This document shows positions 18,339-27,460 of a stretch of 63,367 bases of DNA, piece by piece (position 1 is the stretch's first letter; each line of letters begins with the position of its first letter). This DNA is from Bacteroidaceae bacterium. GTDB lineage: Bacteria; Bacteroidota; Bacteroidia; Bacteroidales; Bacteroidaceae. The stretch lies in the NCBI GenBank assembly GCA_017398805.1, contig JAFQEZ010000094.1:1-63367 (forward strand). The letters are read 5' to 3'. A program made the translations under genes and the position numbers. Under the pieces are notes generated by a model. The model did not search any database. It was not told where the DNA came from and saw only the letters and a program-made list of their open reading frames with translations.

Positions 18339-20192
18339 ATGATAGAAACAATTGTAGTTCTGTTGCTTTCGGTAGTGTTCTTCATCTCGGGTAAAATCCG
18401 TTCCGATATTGTCGCGCTGTGTGCTTTGGTGGCTCTCATGGTCATGAATATCCTGACGCCTGAAGAGGCGCTTTCCGGTTTCTCCAATAATGTAATAATC
18501 ATGATGGTGGGGCTTTTTGTAGTAGGCGGAGCGATATTCCAGACCGGATTGGCAAAGATGATAAGTTCGAAACTGATGAAACTGGCTGGAACAAGCGAGA
18601 CAAGGCTTTTTCTGTTGGTGATGCTTGTGACTTCCATGATGGGTGCATTCGTCAGCAATACCGGAACTGTTGCTATAATGATTCCTATTGTTGTGAGTAT
18701 GGCGATGAGCGTAAAGATGAATCCGAGCCGTCTTCTCATGCCTCTTGCATTCGCCAGCAGCATGAGCGGTATGATGACCCTTATCGGTACTCCTCCTAAC
18801 CTTGTGATTAATGACGCCCTCGTCAAGGGCGGCTATGACGGTCTCGGGTTCTTCACGTTCCTGCCGGTAGGTTTGATATGTGCGACAGTGGGTACTATAA
18901 TACTTTTGCCGTTGAGCAAGAGATTCCTCTCGAAACCGGGAGCATTGAGCGGAGCCAGTGCCAGCAGCGGAAAATCGCTAAAGACATTGGTCAAGGAGTA
19001 CGGCATTGCCAATAATCTTCATCGTTTGCAGGTGGATGACAAATCCTTGCTTGTAGGCAAGATGATAGGCGAACTCGATATACGTAAGGCATATGGCCTG
19101 AATATCATAGAGGTTCGCCATATTGAACGCTCGCAGCGTAACCTGCTTGCAAAGAATGTAGTCCAGCAGGCAGCCGATTCCGATACTGTTCTACGTTCCG
19201 ATGATATACTTTATGTTTCCGGAAATGACGAACAGGTGACTGCTTTTGCGCAGAAATACAAACTTGAAATTGTTTCTACAGATGATGATGGCGCAAACAA
19301 AGGACTCGACTTCTATGATATCGGTGTTGCTGAAATTGTTGTAATGTCTACATCTTCGGTGGTCAACAAGAGCGTGAGGGAGGTAGAGTTCAGAACCAAA
19401 TATAATGTAAGTGTGCTTGGTATATGCCGCAAGAACAAATATATACTGCAGGGTATTGCCGATGAGGTGATACATGTGGGTGATGTGCTTCTTGTGCAGG
19501 GAACATGGGACAATATCGCTAATCTTGAAAAGGAGAGCAACGACTGGATTGTCGTAGGTCGTCCGCTCGAGGAGGCTGCAAAGGTTACACTCGATTACAA
19601 GGCTCCTGTAGCCGCAATCATAATGCTTGCGATGATTGCTGTCATGGTATTTGATTTTATACCGATAGCGCCGGTTACGGCTGTCATGATTGCCGGACTG
19701 CTTATGGTACTGACAGGCTGTTTCCGTAACGTGGAGGCTGCGTACAAGACAATCAACTGGGAGAGCATAGTGCTCATTGCCGCGATGATGCCAATGTCAG
19801 TGGCTTTACAGAAGACCGGTGTTTCGGAGTGGATATCAAGTTCTTTGGTCTCTTCATTGGGTGGCTATAGTCCGTTGCTGCTTATGGCAGGAATATATTT
19901 TACCACATCGTTCATGACCATGTTCATCAGCAATACTGCGACAGCTGTGCTTATGGCTCCTATTGCAATGAGCAGTGCGGTGCAGGTTGGTGTAAGTCCG
20001 GTTCCGTTCCTGTTTGCGGTGACATTGGGCGCAAGCTTGTGTTTTGCTTCGCCTTTCTCTACGCCGCCCAATGCACTTGTGATGCCGGCAGGACAATATA
20101 AGTTCTCCGATTATGTCAAGGTTGGTCTGCCGTTGCAGATAATTCTTGGAATCGTGATGATACTTGTCCTTCCTTTTCTCTTTCCGTTCTAA
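18339..20192 (+). CDS. SLC13/DASS-type anion permease with two TrkA-C domains
   Basis: A 617-residue inner-membrane transporter. The membrane halves (about residues 1-190 and 400-617) carry the divalent anion/sodium symporter motifs SNTGTVAIMIPIV and SNTATAVLMAPIA, and GTPPN/STPPN turns. Between them are two RCK_C (TrkA-C) regulatory domains (near 215-290 and 305-385; the first reads HRLQVDDKSLLVGKMIGELDIRK). The substrate is probably sulfate, a dicarboxylate or another small anion; the sequence does not decide. A GTG nine bases upstream (18330) is an alternative start. The gene is divergent from tamB and has its own promoter. Confidence 0.85.
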   Translation: MIETIVVLLLSVVFFISGKIRSDIVALCALVALMVMNILTPEEALSGFSNNVIIMMVGLFVVGGAIFQTGLAKMISSKLMKLAGTSETRLFLLVMLVTSMMGAFVSNTGTVAIMIPIVVSMAMSVKMNPSRLLMPLAFASSMSGMMTLIGTPPNLVINDALVKGGYDGLGFFTFLPVGLICATVGTIILLPLSKRFLSKPGALSGASASSGKSLKTLVKEYGIANNLHRLQVDDKSLLVGKMIGELDIRKAYGLNIIEVRHIERSQRNLLAKNVVQQAADSDTVLRSDDILYVSGNDEQVTAFAQKYKLEIVSTDDDGANKGLDFYDIGVAEIVVMSTSSVVNKSVREVEFRTKYNVSVLGICRKNKYILQGIADEVIHVGDVLLVQGTWDNIANLEKESNDWIVVGRPLEEAAKVTLDYKAPVAAIIMLAMIAVMVFDFIPIAPVTAVMIAGLLMVLTGCFRNVEAAYKTINWESIVLIAAMMPMSVALQKTGVSEWISSSLVSSLGGYSPLLLMAGIYFTTSFMTMFISNTATAVLMAPIAMSSAVQVGVSPVPFLFAVTLGASLCFASPFSTPPNALVMPAGQYKFSDYVKVGLPLQIILGIVMILVLPFLFPF

Positions 20193-20214
20193 AGAGTTTT
20201 TGTGGAACTTTTTC

Positions 20215-20258
20215 TGCCAAAATTGCTTGTTTTTGCAGTAAAATAAGTAATTTTGGCA
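20215..20258. promoter_or_regulatory. Inverted repeat bracketing the promoter of the sigma54-type activator
   Basis: TGCCAAAATT (20215-20224) and AATTTTGGCA (20249-20258) are exact inverted complements, 10 bp each, with arm centres 34 bp apart (about three helical turns). The right arm covers the -7 element TAATTTTG (20248-20255). This looks like an operator, possibly for autoregulation by the downstream gene product. Confidence 0.55.
20248..20255 (+). promoter_or_regulatory. -7 element for the activator-lptE-secG operon
   Basis: TAATTTTG is a perfect TAnnTTTG match; TTG at 20227-20229 (spacing 18 bp) may be the -33. The leader before the ATG at 20273 is about 10 nt. Confidence 0.6.
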
Positions 20259-20272
20259 CAAAATCGAATACA

Positions 20273-21505
20273 ATGAATATAGCGGAAATCCAGAATGCCA
20301 AGCAACAGTTCGGAATTATCGGAAATGACCCGGAACTGTTGAGAGCGATTGATACTGCTATCCAGGTTGCAAAGACCGACCTTTCGGTTCTTGTCTCCGG
20401 GGAGAGCGGTGTGGGTAAGGAGTTCTTCCCTCAGATAATACATAAGAACAGTGTGCGCAAGCATGCCAAATATATTGCAGTGAACTGTGGAGCGATTCCC
20501 GAAGGTACAATTGATTCGGAGCTTTTCGGTCATGTGAAAGGTGCATTTACCGGTGCTGTCAATGAGCGTAAGGGTTATTTCAGCGAGGCCAATGGAGGTA
20601 CTATCTTTCTTGACGAGGTTGCCGAATTGCCTATGTCGACCCAGGCGCGCCTGTTGCGTGTGCTTGAGAATGGAGAGTTCATACGTGTTGGCTCGTCCGA
20701 GGTGGAGAAGACAAACGTGCGCATAGTATGTGCTACCAATGTCGATTTGCCTACAGCCATCTCCGAGGGGCGTTTCAGGGAAGATCTCTATTATCGTCTG
20801 AACACAGTCCCAATCAATGTTCCGCCGTTGCGCAGGAGAGGGGAGGATGTGTTTCTTCTTTTCAAGAAGTTCTGCCTTGATTTTGCCGTAAAGTACAATG
20901 TCCCTAAATTGCAGCTTGACGAGAGTGCCAAGGCTGCCATAATGGGGTACTCATGGCCTGGTAACATCAGGCAACTGAAGAACGTTGCCGAACAATTGTC
21001 GATACTCGAACTCGACAGGAGTATAACAGGGGATGTGATGTCGCGTTATCTGCCGCAAAAGAATGAGAGTAATCTTCCTATGCTTTCCGGTCAGCACTCA
21101 GGTAAAGGACGTACTTTCGAGAGTGAGAGGGAGATTCTTTACAACGTGCTTTTCGATATGCGTCGCGATATAACCGAACTCAAACAGCAACTTGAGAGCA
21201 TGCGTGCTATGCATGCGGAGGCTCAGGAACATACCCCGTATTATACCGAGGCGCACGAAGTCCCTGTAGTGCAGCAGCATATTGCTCCGGCATATGATTT
21301 GAGACCGCAGGATGTGAAAAGGTACGAACATCTCCCGAATGCTGAAGAGTATGTAGAGGAGGCCTTGTCGCTCAATGATGTCGAGAAGAAGACAATCCTA
21401 ATGGCGCTTGAGAGAAACCGAGGAAAGCGCAGGAATGCGGCAAAGGAACTTAATATATCGGAAAGGACACTCTATAGAAAAATAAAGGAATATGGCATTG
21501 AATAA
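20273..21505 (+). CDS. Sigma54-type transcriptional activator (AAA+, Fis HTH)
   Basis: A 410-residue bacterial enhancer-binding protein lacking a receiver or sensor domain. The AAA+ domain has Walker A GESGVGKE (43-50), the sigma54-contact loop GAFTGA (90-95), Walker B IFLDEV (111-116), and arginine-finger sequence RFREDLYYRLN. A middle region (270-350) is low in conservation, and a Fis-type helix-turn-helix ends the protein (RRNAAKELNISERTLYRKI). It should activate RpoN-dependent promoters; the targets are unknown. Its 3' end overlaps lptE by 14 bp, so it heads a probable operon with lptE, a TPR-like gene and secG. Confidence 0.9.
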   Translation: MNIAEIQNAKQQFGIIGNDPELLRAIDTAIQVAKTDLSVLVSGESGVGKEFFPQIIHKNSVRKHAKYIAVNCGAIPEGTIDSELFGHVKGAFTGAVNERKGYFSEANGGTIFLDEVAELPMSTQARLLRVLENGEFIRVGSSEVEKTNVRIVCATNVDLPTAISEGRFREDLYYRLNTVPINVPPLRRRGEDVFLLFKKFCLDFAVKYNVPKLQLDESAKAAIMGYSWPGNIRQLKNVAEQLSILELDRSITGDVMSRYLPQKNESNLPMLSGQHSGKGRTFESEREILYNVLFDMRRDITELKQQLESMRAMHAEAQEHTPYYTEAHEVPVVQQHIAPAYDLRPQDVKRYEHLPNAEEYVEEALSLNDVEKKTILMALERNRGKRRNAAKELNISERTLYRKIKEYGIE

Positions 21506-22019
21506 GATATACAGAAGGGCTGTGGCTTTATCCATGTTTGCAGCGGTGCTCTTTCTAACAGGTTGTACGGTAAGTTACAAGTTTACCGGTGCTTCAATCG
21601 ATTATACCAAGGTGAAGACAGTTTCCATAGCGCAGTTCCAGAACCGTGCTGCCTATCAGTGGGGACCTATGGCCACAATGTTCAACGAGGCTCTCAATGA
21701 TATCTTTGTGCAGCAGACAAAACTTGAACTGGTGAACTATGGCGGTGACTTGCAGCTTGATGGTGAGATTACGGCATATGACCAGTTGAACAAGTCCATT
21801 TCATCGGATGGATACTCATCTATGGTGCAGTTGAAGATGACCGTGAATGTGCGTTTCACTAACAATGCCAACCACGACGAGGATTTTGAACGTCAGTTCA
21901 GCGCGACACGCGACTTTGATGCAACGCAGTCGCTCGAATCGGTTCAGGAGGAACTTGTAACTCAGATGATAGATGAGATTGTAAATGCTATTTTCAATGC
22001 GGCTGTGGCGAACTGGTAA
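21492..22019 (+). CDS. lptE: LptE-like outer-membrane lipoprotein
   Basis: A 175-residue lipoprotein with lipobox LTGC (Cys25) after a basic/hydrophobic signal. The body matches Bacteroidetes LptE (VKTVSIAQFQNRAAYQWGPM, then LQLDGEITAYDQ), the partner of LptD that plugs the LPS export barrel and prevents its blockage. It is translated from an ATG inside the end of the activator gene (14-bp overlap), implying coupling. Placement with secG fits a role in envelope assembly. Confidence 0.9.
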   Translation: MALNKIYRRAVALSMFAAVLFLTGCTVSYKFTGASIDYTKVKTVSIAQFQNRAAYQWGPMATMFNEALNDIFVQQTKLELVNYGGDLQLDGEITAYDQLNKSISSDGYSSMVQLKMTVNVRFTNNANHDEDFERQFSATRDFDATQSLESVQEELVTQMIDEIVNAIFNAAVANW

Positions 22020-22022
22020 CAG

Positions 22023-22733
22023 ATGGATAAACTTTCGACATATATAAAGCATCCGGAACTGCTTAACCGTGACACGCTGTATGAATTGCGTGTCCTGGTG
22101 GGCAAGTATCCCTATTTTGATGTGGCCCGTCTGTTGATGCTCAAGAATCTCTATATTCTGCATGACATAGAATTCGGAAAGGAGATGCGTAAGGCTGCAC
22201 TCTACCTGAAGAGCCGCTGGCCTTTGTTTGAACTCATGGCGGGATATGGTACGGCAAATGTCATTGAAAAAGCCCCCGATGATATACCTGTAGACAGGAC
22301 GATGACGCTGATTGATGCATTCCTTGAGACATTGCCGTCCGATTCATTCTCGCTTGAAGCGGAAGGCGCTGCTGCTGTCGATTACGTTTCGGCATATCTG
22401 AAACCCGATGCCTCTGGGTCCGGTGATGATGTGCCTGCTCTCAGGGGACAGGAACTTATTGATGATTTTCTCTCGGGTGACAATGAACGTATATCTTTGG
22501 ATTTGGGAGGCAATGCCGTTGGGGAAACTCTTGCTGAACCAAAAAGCGAAGAACCGCCTGTCGAGACTTCATTTTTTACGGAGACCCTTGCTAACATTTA
22601 CATAAAACAGCAGAAATATGAGAAGGCTCTTGAAATTATTAAACGATTATGTTTGGAATATCCGAATAAAAATCGTTACTTTGCAGACCAAATAAGATTT
22701 TTGGAAAAAATAATAAAACATATAAAAAAATAG
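22023..22733 (+). CDS. Conserved Bacteroidales protein with C-terminal TPR-like helices
   Basis: A 236-residue soluble protein of unknown function lying between lptE and secG (3-bp and 6-bp spacing). The N-terminal part (YELRVLVGKYPYFDVARLLMLKNLY) is helical and recognisable as a Bacteroidetes-specific conserved unit; the C-terminus (ETLANIYIKQQKYEKALEII) is one TPR-like hairpin, with a lower-complexity acidic linker in between. There is no signal peptide. Tight linkage suggests co-expression with envelope biogenesis genes; the function is not known. Confidence 0.75.
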   Translation: MDKLSTYIKHPELLNRDTLYELRVLVGKYPYFDVARLLMLKNLYILHDIEFGKEMRKAALYLKSRWPLFELMAGYGTANVIEKAPDDIPVDRTMTLIDAFLETLPSDSFSLEAEGAAAVDYVSAYLKPDASGSGDDVPALRGQELIDDFLSGDNERISLDLGGNAVGETLAEPKSEEPPVETSFFTETLANIYIKQQKYEKALEIIKRLCLEYPNKNRYFADQIRFLEKIIKHIKK

Positions 22734-22739
22734 AGTAGT

Positions 22740-23036
22740 ATGTATTTACTTTGTGTTATACTTATTGTATTGGCATCGGTTTTGATGTGCATGATTGTTC
22801 TTATCCAGAACTCAAAGGGTGGTGGTCTTGCTGCAGGCTTTGATTCAAGCAACCAGATTATGGGTGTAAGAAAGACTACTGACTTCCTTGAGAAAGCTAC
22901 ATGGTCGCTTGCTGCATTCATGGTTGTTCTGAGTATCGTTGCAGCGTATGCGCTTCCAAATAGCAATAGTACATCAAATAGCGACGAGGTGTACAAGACT
23001 GCTACAGCAGAAGAGGGTTCTGAAGCCGCAGAGTAA
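22740..23036 (+). CDS. secG: Preprotein translocase subunit SecG
   Basis: A 98-residue membrane protein of the SecYEG channel. It has two membrane helices (about 2-22 and 52-72) joined by the SecG signature loop IQNSKGGGLAAGF (residues 23-35), and a short acidic tail. It is the last gene of the activator-lptE operon and is followed by a hairpin with a T-run. Confidence 0.95.
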   Translation: MYLLCVILIVLASVLMCMIVLIQNSKGGGLAAGFDSSNQIMGVRKTTDFLEKATWSLAAFMVVLSIVAAYALPNSNSTSNSDEVYKTATAEEGSEAAE

Positions 23037-23056
23037 TTCCGGTACAATTGAAGAGT

Positions 23057-23094
23057 CAGGTACAGGTTTGCATATGCAGGCCTGTACTTTTTCT
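23057..23094 (+). terminator. Terminator after secG
   Basis: GTACAGG and CCTGTAC arms around a loop containing the palindrome TGCATATGCA, followed by TTTTTCTG. Confidence 0.65.
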
Positions 23095-23143
23095 GTTTCC
23101 ATATACTAAGTACGTAAATATAAAAATCCGGCAGGTAGGACTC

Positions 23144-23183
23144 AAAATTTATGCGGCACGGTTAACCGTGCCGCATAAATTTT
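23144..23183. terminator. Bidirectional terminator, 40-bp perfect palindrome
   Basis: Exact inverted repeat centred on GTTAAC (23161-23166), with GC core TGCGGCACG and A/T ends on both sides. It separates the convergent secG and DUF349 genes. Confidence 0.8.
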
Positions 23184-23202
23184 ATAAGGAATCATGTATC
23201 TG

Positions 23203-25077
23203 TCAGTTCCCTTTCTCTATCTCGTCCTCAACAAGGCGGATTTTCTGTAGGATAACCTCGGCATCCTGTTTCAGTTTCTCTACTCTCTTGCGCATTGTGT
23301 CTACAAGGCTTTCGCCCTTCTTGTTCGATACGCTCAGGAAACCGATGTTGTTCTCGTATGTGGTAATCTCGTTCTTGAGTGCCTCGTACTGGCGAACAAG
23401 GTGGTCGCGTTCACGTTGCATGCTGTTACCGCCTTTCCCGATATTGTTGCGGAAATTCGCCATTCTGCGTTCATTGGCATCGATGTGCAGTTTCTCATAC
23501 AGGGCATCAAGAGCCTGTCTGTACTCTTTGTAGACCTTGTCTTTCTCCTTGAATGGTACAAAGCCGATACTGTTCCACTTTGCAGTGAGTTCTCCTATCT
23601 GTTTTGTCTGTTCGTTTGCAGGGAGGGTTGTGTCGATGGCTTTCAAAGCCTCGATAACTTCGCGTTTCTGCTTCAGGTTCTCCTGTTCTGCAGATCGCTG
23701 GGATGATGTGGCAGCGTTGCGACGCTCGAAGAATGTATCACATGCTGTTACAAAGCGCTTCCAGATAGCCTCGGAGTGTTTCTGTTGTACTGGACCTATC
23801 TCTTTCCACTCCTTCTGTAGCTTTGTGAGTTTGTCGGCTGTAGCCTTCCAATCCTCGCTGTCTTTCAAAGCTTCAGCCTGTTCGCAGAGCGCTTTCTTTT
23901 GTTCAAGGTTCTTTGCCAGTGCGCTCTTCGCGTCCTTGAAGTATTCGCTCTTCTGTCTGAAGAACTCGTCACATGCAGCACGGAATCTCTCGAATATCTT
24001 GAGATTCATCTTCTGTGGAGCAAAACCTATCTCTTTCCATTTGGCCTGCAGGTCAAGTACCTGCTGTGTGGCATTGTTCCATGCCTGGTATGAGGTAAGT
24101 GCGCTTAGGTCAATGCTCTCAATCTCTTCGCATATGGCACTCTTCTTCTCAAGGTTCTCCTTTTCTACCTCTTTCTTGGCTTCAAAATGGTCTTGATGAC
24201 GGCGGTTGATGATTGTTGAGGCTGCTTTGAAACGGTTCCAGATCTCTTCACGCAACTCTTGGGCAACAGGACCGGTCTCGCGGAACTCGATGTGCAGTTG
24301 TTGGAGTTGGCGGAATGCACCAATTACATCGGTATCCTCTACAAGTGATTCAGCCACTTCGCATATTCTTGTCTTTATTTCAAGGTTCTTCTTGAAGTCA
24401 TACTCGCGGAATTCGTGGTTTATCTTGAGCACATCATAGAACTGTTCAACCAGAAGCTGGTATTGTTTCCATAGCGCAGTCACATGCTCCTGTGGAACAT
24501 TCTTGATCTCTTTCCACTGAGCCTGTATGGCCTTGAATTCGTTGACATCCGGCGCGCCCTGGCTGGCCTTCTCTATTAGTGTCTGCAACTGTGCAAGGAG
24601 AGCCTCCTTCTTCTCGAGGTTTTCCTTCATCTCCTGCTCCTGCTTTGCTAACCAAGCGTTGCGTTTTGTCTTTATGACGTTCATGTACTCCTTGAAAGGA
24701 GCCTCAAGTTCGTCGGGCTGTGGAAGGAATGCCTCGCCTTCGTTCTCCTGCTGCATGAACTCCTTGTGTGCAGCCTCGATCTCTGCAGTACGCATCCTGT
24801 AGAAGAGTACTTTGAGACCTTCTATCTCTGCACGGCAGTTGAGTGCATCATCACTCTCTGCTATGGCTTTCAAACGCTCAATAATCTCCTGACGCGTAGC
24901 CGGTCTTGAGCCTGCATTCTCACTCTCCTCGTCCATTGGGGCGGGGATCTCTTCTACTGTCTCCGGGGCAGGCTGTTCGTCGCTCAACTTGGTCATAGAG
25001 GCATTGTCAGCCTGTTCAGGGGTGTTCACGATGTTCTGCTCCTCGGGCATAGCATCGGGTTTCAATGTTTCACTCAT
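23203..25077 (-). CDS. DUF349 domain protein
   Basis: A 624-residue soluble, strongly charged helical protein made of repeated DUF349 units (PF03993), each with a W-K-E-I-G motif: AQWKEIKNVP, AKWKEIGFAPQ, KEWKEIGPVQQ, AKWNSIGFVPF. The N-terminus is acidic and low in complexity (residues 1-60). Such proteins are coiled-coil rich and conserved in Bacteroidetes; the biochemical role is not established. It is monocistronic with its own promoter. Confidence 0.85.
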   Translation of the reverse strand: MSETLKPDAMPEEQNIVNTPEQADNASMTKLSDEQPAPETVEEIPAPMDEESENAGSRPATRQEIIERLKAIAESDDALNCRAEIEGLKVLFYRMRTAEIEAAHKEFMQQENEGEAFLPQPDELEAPFKEYMNVIKTKRNAWLAKQEQEMKENLEKKEALLAQLQTLIEKASQGAPDVNEFKAIQAQWKEIKNVPQEHVTALWKQYQLLVEQFYDVLKINHEFREYDFKKNLEIKTRICEVAESLVEDTDVIGAFRQLQQLHIEFRETGPVAQELREEIWNRFKAASTIINRRHQDHFEAKKEVEKENLEKKSAICEEIESIDLSALTSYQAWNNATQQVLDLQAKWKEIGFAPQKMNLKIFERFRAACDEFFRQKSEYFKDAKSALAKNLEQKKALCEQAEALKDSEDWKATADKLTKLQKEWKEIGPVQQKHSEAIWKRFVTACDTFFERRNAATSSQRSAEQENLKQKREVIEALKAIDTTLPANEQTKQIGELTAKWNSIGFVPFKEKDKVYKEYRQALDALYEKLHIDANERRMANFRNNIGKGGNSMQRERDHLVRQYEALKNEITTYENNIGFLSVSNKKGESLVDTMRKRVEKLKQDAEVILQKIRLVEDEIEKGN

Positions 25078-25137
25078 CTGCTTAAGTTTTAAGAGTTTTA
25101 CTTAAAATCCATTTGTGCGCCTGTGCGCATTATTCTG

Positions 25138-25166
25138 CGAATATAGAAATAAATTTCGGTTATCAA
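25138..25166 (-). promoter_or_regulatory. Promoter for the DUF349 gene
   Basis: TATATTCG (25138-25145) on the minus strand as -7, with TTG at 25164-25166 as -33 (spacing 18 bp). The leader before the ATG at 25077 is about 55 nt. Confidence 0.55.
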
Positions 25167-25214
25167 GCATTTTGTTTCAAACTTTTTGGTTTTTATGCTC
25201 ATTCAAGGCGTTGT

Positions 25215-25264
25215 ATAATCAATGAAGCAGGAAAAGGCGCGCCTTTTCCTGCTTCATTGATTAT
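25215..25264 (-). terminator. Terminator, 50-bp perfect palindrome
   Basis: Two exact 25-nt arms centred on GGCGCGCC (25236-25243). It follows the stop codon of the large secreted-protein gene (25276) on the minus strand and precedes the DUF349 promoter, so it insulates two genes read in the same direction. Confidence 0.8.
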
Positions 25265-25275
25265 GTTTGGATTGT

Positions 25276-27342
25276 TTACTTGATGTAAATCTTCTTGCCG
25301 TCTATTACGTAAATACCGGTCGGCAGTGTGCCGGCCTTTTCTGTATCTGTGGTTTCGAGTACTTTTACACCGTTTATGGTGAATACAGCATGGCTGGTGC
25401 CGTCGTTGGCAATGACATCCTCAATGCCGGCAATTTCTCCGCTGTCGTTCTTTACTGTGTATTTGAGGGTGATACCTTCAACCTCTCTGTTGTTGGCATC
25501 AATAAAATAGCCGGTAGGTATTTCAAGGATGTAGGTTCCATTGCCTTTCAATGGTTCGGTGGTTTTCAGTGCTGCTTGTTGCATTCCAATCATCGATCCG
25601 TCGCTTTTTTCCAATGTCTGCTCAAGTGCATAGGTCCAATCCTTACCTTCGGCATATAGTCTTGGCTGCAGGTTTGCATCATCGCTGTGCCCGGCAAAGT
25701 AGCTGAATGTGAAGACAAAGTGTGAAAGCTCTTCAACAGTTGAACCGTTAGCCGGTGAAACCTCCTCAATTGTTGCTGCAGGTGCATTACCTGTCAATAT
25801 GTATTTGACCATTGTGCGTACACCATACTTTGTGGGTATAGGGAGTGCCATATTCATTACCTCCGGGTTGAGAATGATATCTCCTGCGCTAATCTGTATG
25901 TTTAGGTCCCTGTTGTTGTATGTTGTGATTGGTTCTGTTGCTGTAATGGTGAGGGTCTTGCTGTCGGTCTGCTTTACAGTGAATAAAGTTGTGTAGCCCT
26001 CTGCTGTTATCTTTAGGTCATCAGTAGCCGCAATACCCTCCTCGCATGTTACGGTGATTGTTTCCAAGCGGTCGAAAGTGCTTCCTTCTGCAGGTGAAAT
26101 TGTATAAGTGGGGTATTCGCGCTGCATGTAGAGTTTAGGGAGTATATGTTCTTCTGTTACCTTGTCGGCGGGGTAGCAGCCGTATGTTTCGTACTTCGTA
26201 GAGTAGTATATAGTGTAACCGTCGCATGCGATTGTTGCATTTCCATCGGTATCAATATCAACACTCCATACTGCACCTTCAGCAGGTTGTTCTGCTGCAT
26301 AGTTGAAATTTGTGTTTGTTCCTTTGTGGTAAACGTAGCGGTTGAGCTCATCCTGGATTGTATATCCACCGTCAACGGCAGTGTATGTGAAGCCGGCGCA
26401 CTCTACAGTCTCAATGTATTTGCCGTTAACTGCTGTTGCTGTCTTTGTGGGTAGGTATCCGTATGGTTTCTCTTCATAGAAGTATGTAGCAGCGCTATCG
26501 GCAGCCACGATTGCATACTTGCTGCCCGAAACAATATCGTTTGCAGGTATGTATGGCATTGTGCGTGATACAATATATGTTTGTTCTGCAACTCCGCTCT
26601 TGAATACGGCATCGCCGTCAACCTTGACTGCTATAGCCTTGATGGTTGTTGTCTCTGTCAAGTTAAAGTACATTACATAGTACTTGCTGCACTTGGTGCT
26701 GCCTGTCTCGTTTACATAATCCTCATAGCTCGGGTCTGTGCCGTCCGTGGTGTAGTAAATGACCGCATTCTGGTCCTCTGTCTCCACGGTTACCTTTTCG
26801 ACTTTGTCGGCATAGATTACTGCGGGGGTCTTGAACTCAGGTGTCGGTACGGTTACCATTCCGGCTGTGGGAGTGTATTCTATTGTGATACTGCTCACGT
26901 AGTATGCCTTGGCAGTAGCCACCCAACTGATTGTTATGTCACCGGTTGTGTCCTCGCAGTCGAATGTGTATGCTGCATCCGATGTTGTCAGGGTGTATGC
27001 CTCCGATGTCTGGCTGCCCACTGATATGGTCAGTTTGGCATCACCGCTGGCTGCAATGCTGCTGTTTACGGTAATACTTTTGATTGTGCATTCTGCAAGT
27101 GCAGAGGTTTTCAGTGTGTATGATGGGCATACTTCGGCGCTCTTGCCTATCTGAATACCTTTGCCATTGCCGTTCCAGCCGATGAAACCCGATGAAGATG
27201 ATGTCCACTCAATGTCGCTGAGTGTCACGGTGCCGCCGGTAGTCGTCAGTTCGCCGCTCTTGAATGTGTGGGTGTAGGTCTCGGCACCCACAGTTGCTGC
27301 CATGAAGATGAGGCTGAATAGTGAAAGTAAAATTCTTTTCAT
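25276..27342 (-). CDS. Large secreted protein with chitobiase-like domain and C-terminal sorting-type tail
   Basis: A 688-residue exported protein with signal peptide MKRILLSLFSLIFMAATVGA. Residues about 20-140 form a beta-rich region (TYTHTFKSGELTTTGG) common in Bacteroidetes surface proteins. Residues about 155-240 match a chitobiase/beta-hexosaminidase C-terminal-like domain (AVIYYTTDGTDPSYEDY). Later Ig-like stretches begin YTISPAEGSTFD and IEEVSPANGSTV. The tail (VFTINGVKVLETTD ... LPTGIYVIDGKKIYIK) resembles type IX-type sorting ends. No catalytic domain is recognised. The frame extends 12 codons further up, but the promoter (27376) and signal peptide favour 27342. Isolated gene; function unknown. 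Confidence 0.75.
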   Translation of the reverse strand: MKRILLSLFSLIFMAATVGAETYTHTFKSGELTTTGGTVTLSDIEWTSSSSGFIGWNGNGKGIQIGKSAEVCPSYTLKTSALAECTIKSITVNSSIAASGDAKLTISVGSQTSEAYTLTTSDAAYTFDCEDTTGDITISWVATAKAYYVSSITIEYTPTAGMVTVPTPEFKTPAVIYADKVEKVTVETEDQNAVIYYTTDGTDPSYEDYVNETGSTKCSKYYVMYFNLTETTTIKAIAVKVDGDAVFKSGVAEQTYIVSRTMPYIPANDIVSGSKYAIVAADSAATYFYEEKPYGYLPTKTATAVNGKYIETVECAGFTYTAVDGGYTIQDELNRYVYHKGTNTNFNYAAEQPAEGAVWSVDIDTDGNATIACDGYTIYYSTKYETYGCYPADKVTEEHILPKLYMQREYPTYTISPAEGSTFDRLETITVTCEEGIAATDDLKITAEGYTTLFTVKQTDSKTLTITATEPITTYNNRDLNIQISAGDIILNPEVMNMALPIPTKYGVRTMVKYILTGNAPAATIEEVSPANGSTVEELSHFVFTFSYFAGHSDDANLQPRLYAEGKDWTYALEQTLEKSDGSMIGMQQAALKTTEPLKGNGTYILEIPTGYFIDANNREVEGITLKYTVKNDSGEIAGIEDVIANDGTSHAVFTINGVKVLETTDTEKAGTLPTGIYVIDGKKIYIK

Positions 27343-27375
27343 AATGTATAAATGTATAATCTTGTTTTCCGGTTG

Positions 27376-27383
27376 CAAAGTTA
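27376..27383 (-). promoter_or_regulatory. -7 promoter element for the large secreted protein
   Basis: TAACTTTG on the minus strand is a perfect -7 match and places the start of transcription near 27368, upstream of the ATG at 27342. Confidence 0.55.
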
Positions 27384-27460
27384 GTCATTTTGTCTGTAAT
27401 GTAAAAGGATTGTTTGGAGCAATTGATGCCCCATTGGTTTCATTAACATATGTTGCTCAA

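Noticed and set aside
20249-20272. Possible sigma54 -24/-12 promoter (TTGGCAC) before the activator
   Set aside because: The GG of TTGGCAC is not followed by a GC-containing -12 box at the needed spacing; the perfect TAATTTTG box explains it better.
23048-24196. Open frames antisense to the DUF349 gene
   Set aside because: They arise from repetitive charged codons of the DUF349 gene; products are Ser/Phe/Cys-rich and not protein-like.
25215-25264. 50-bp palindrome considered as an insertion-sequence end or phage attachment site
   Set aside because: There is no transposase, no target duplication and no second copy; its location after a stop codon fits a terminator.
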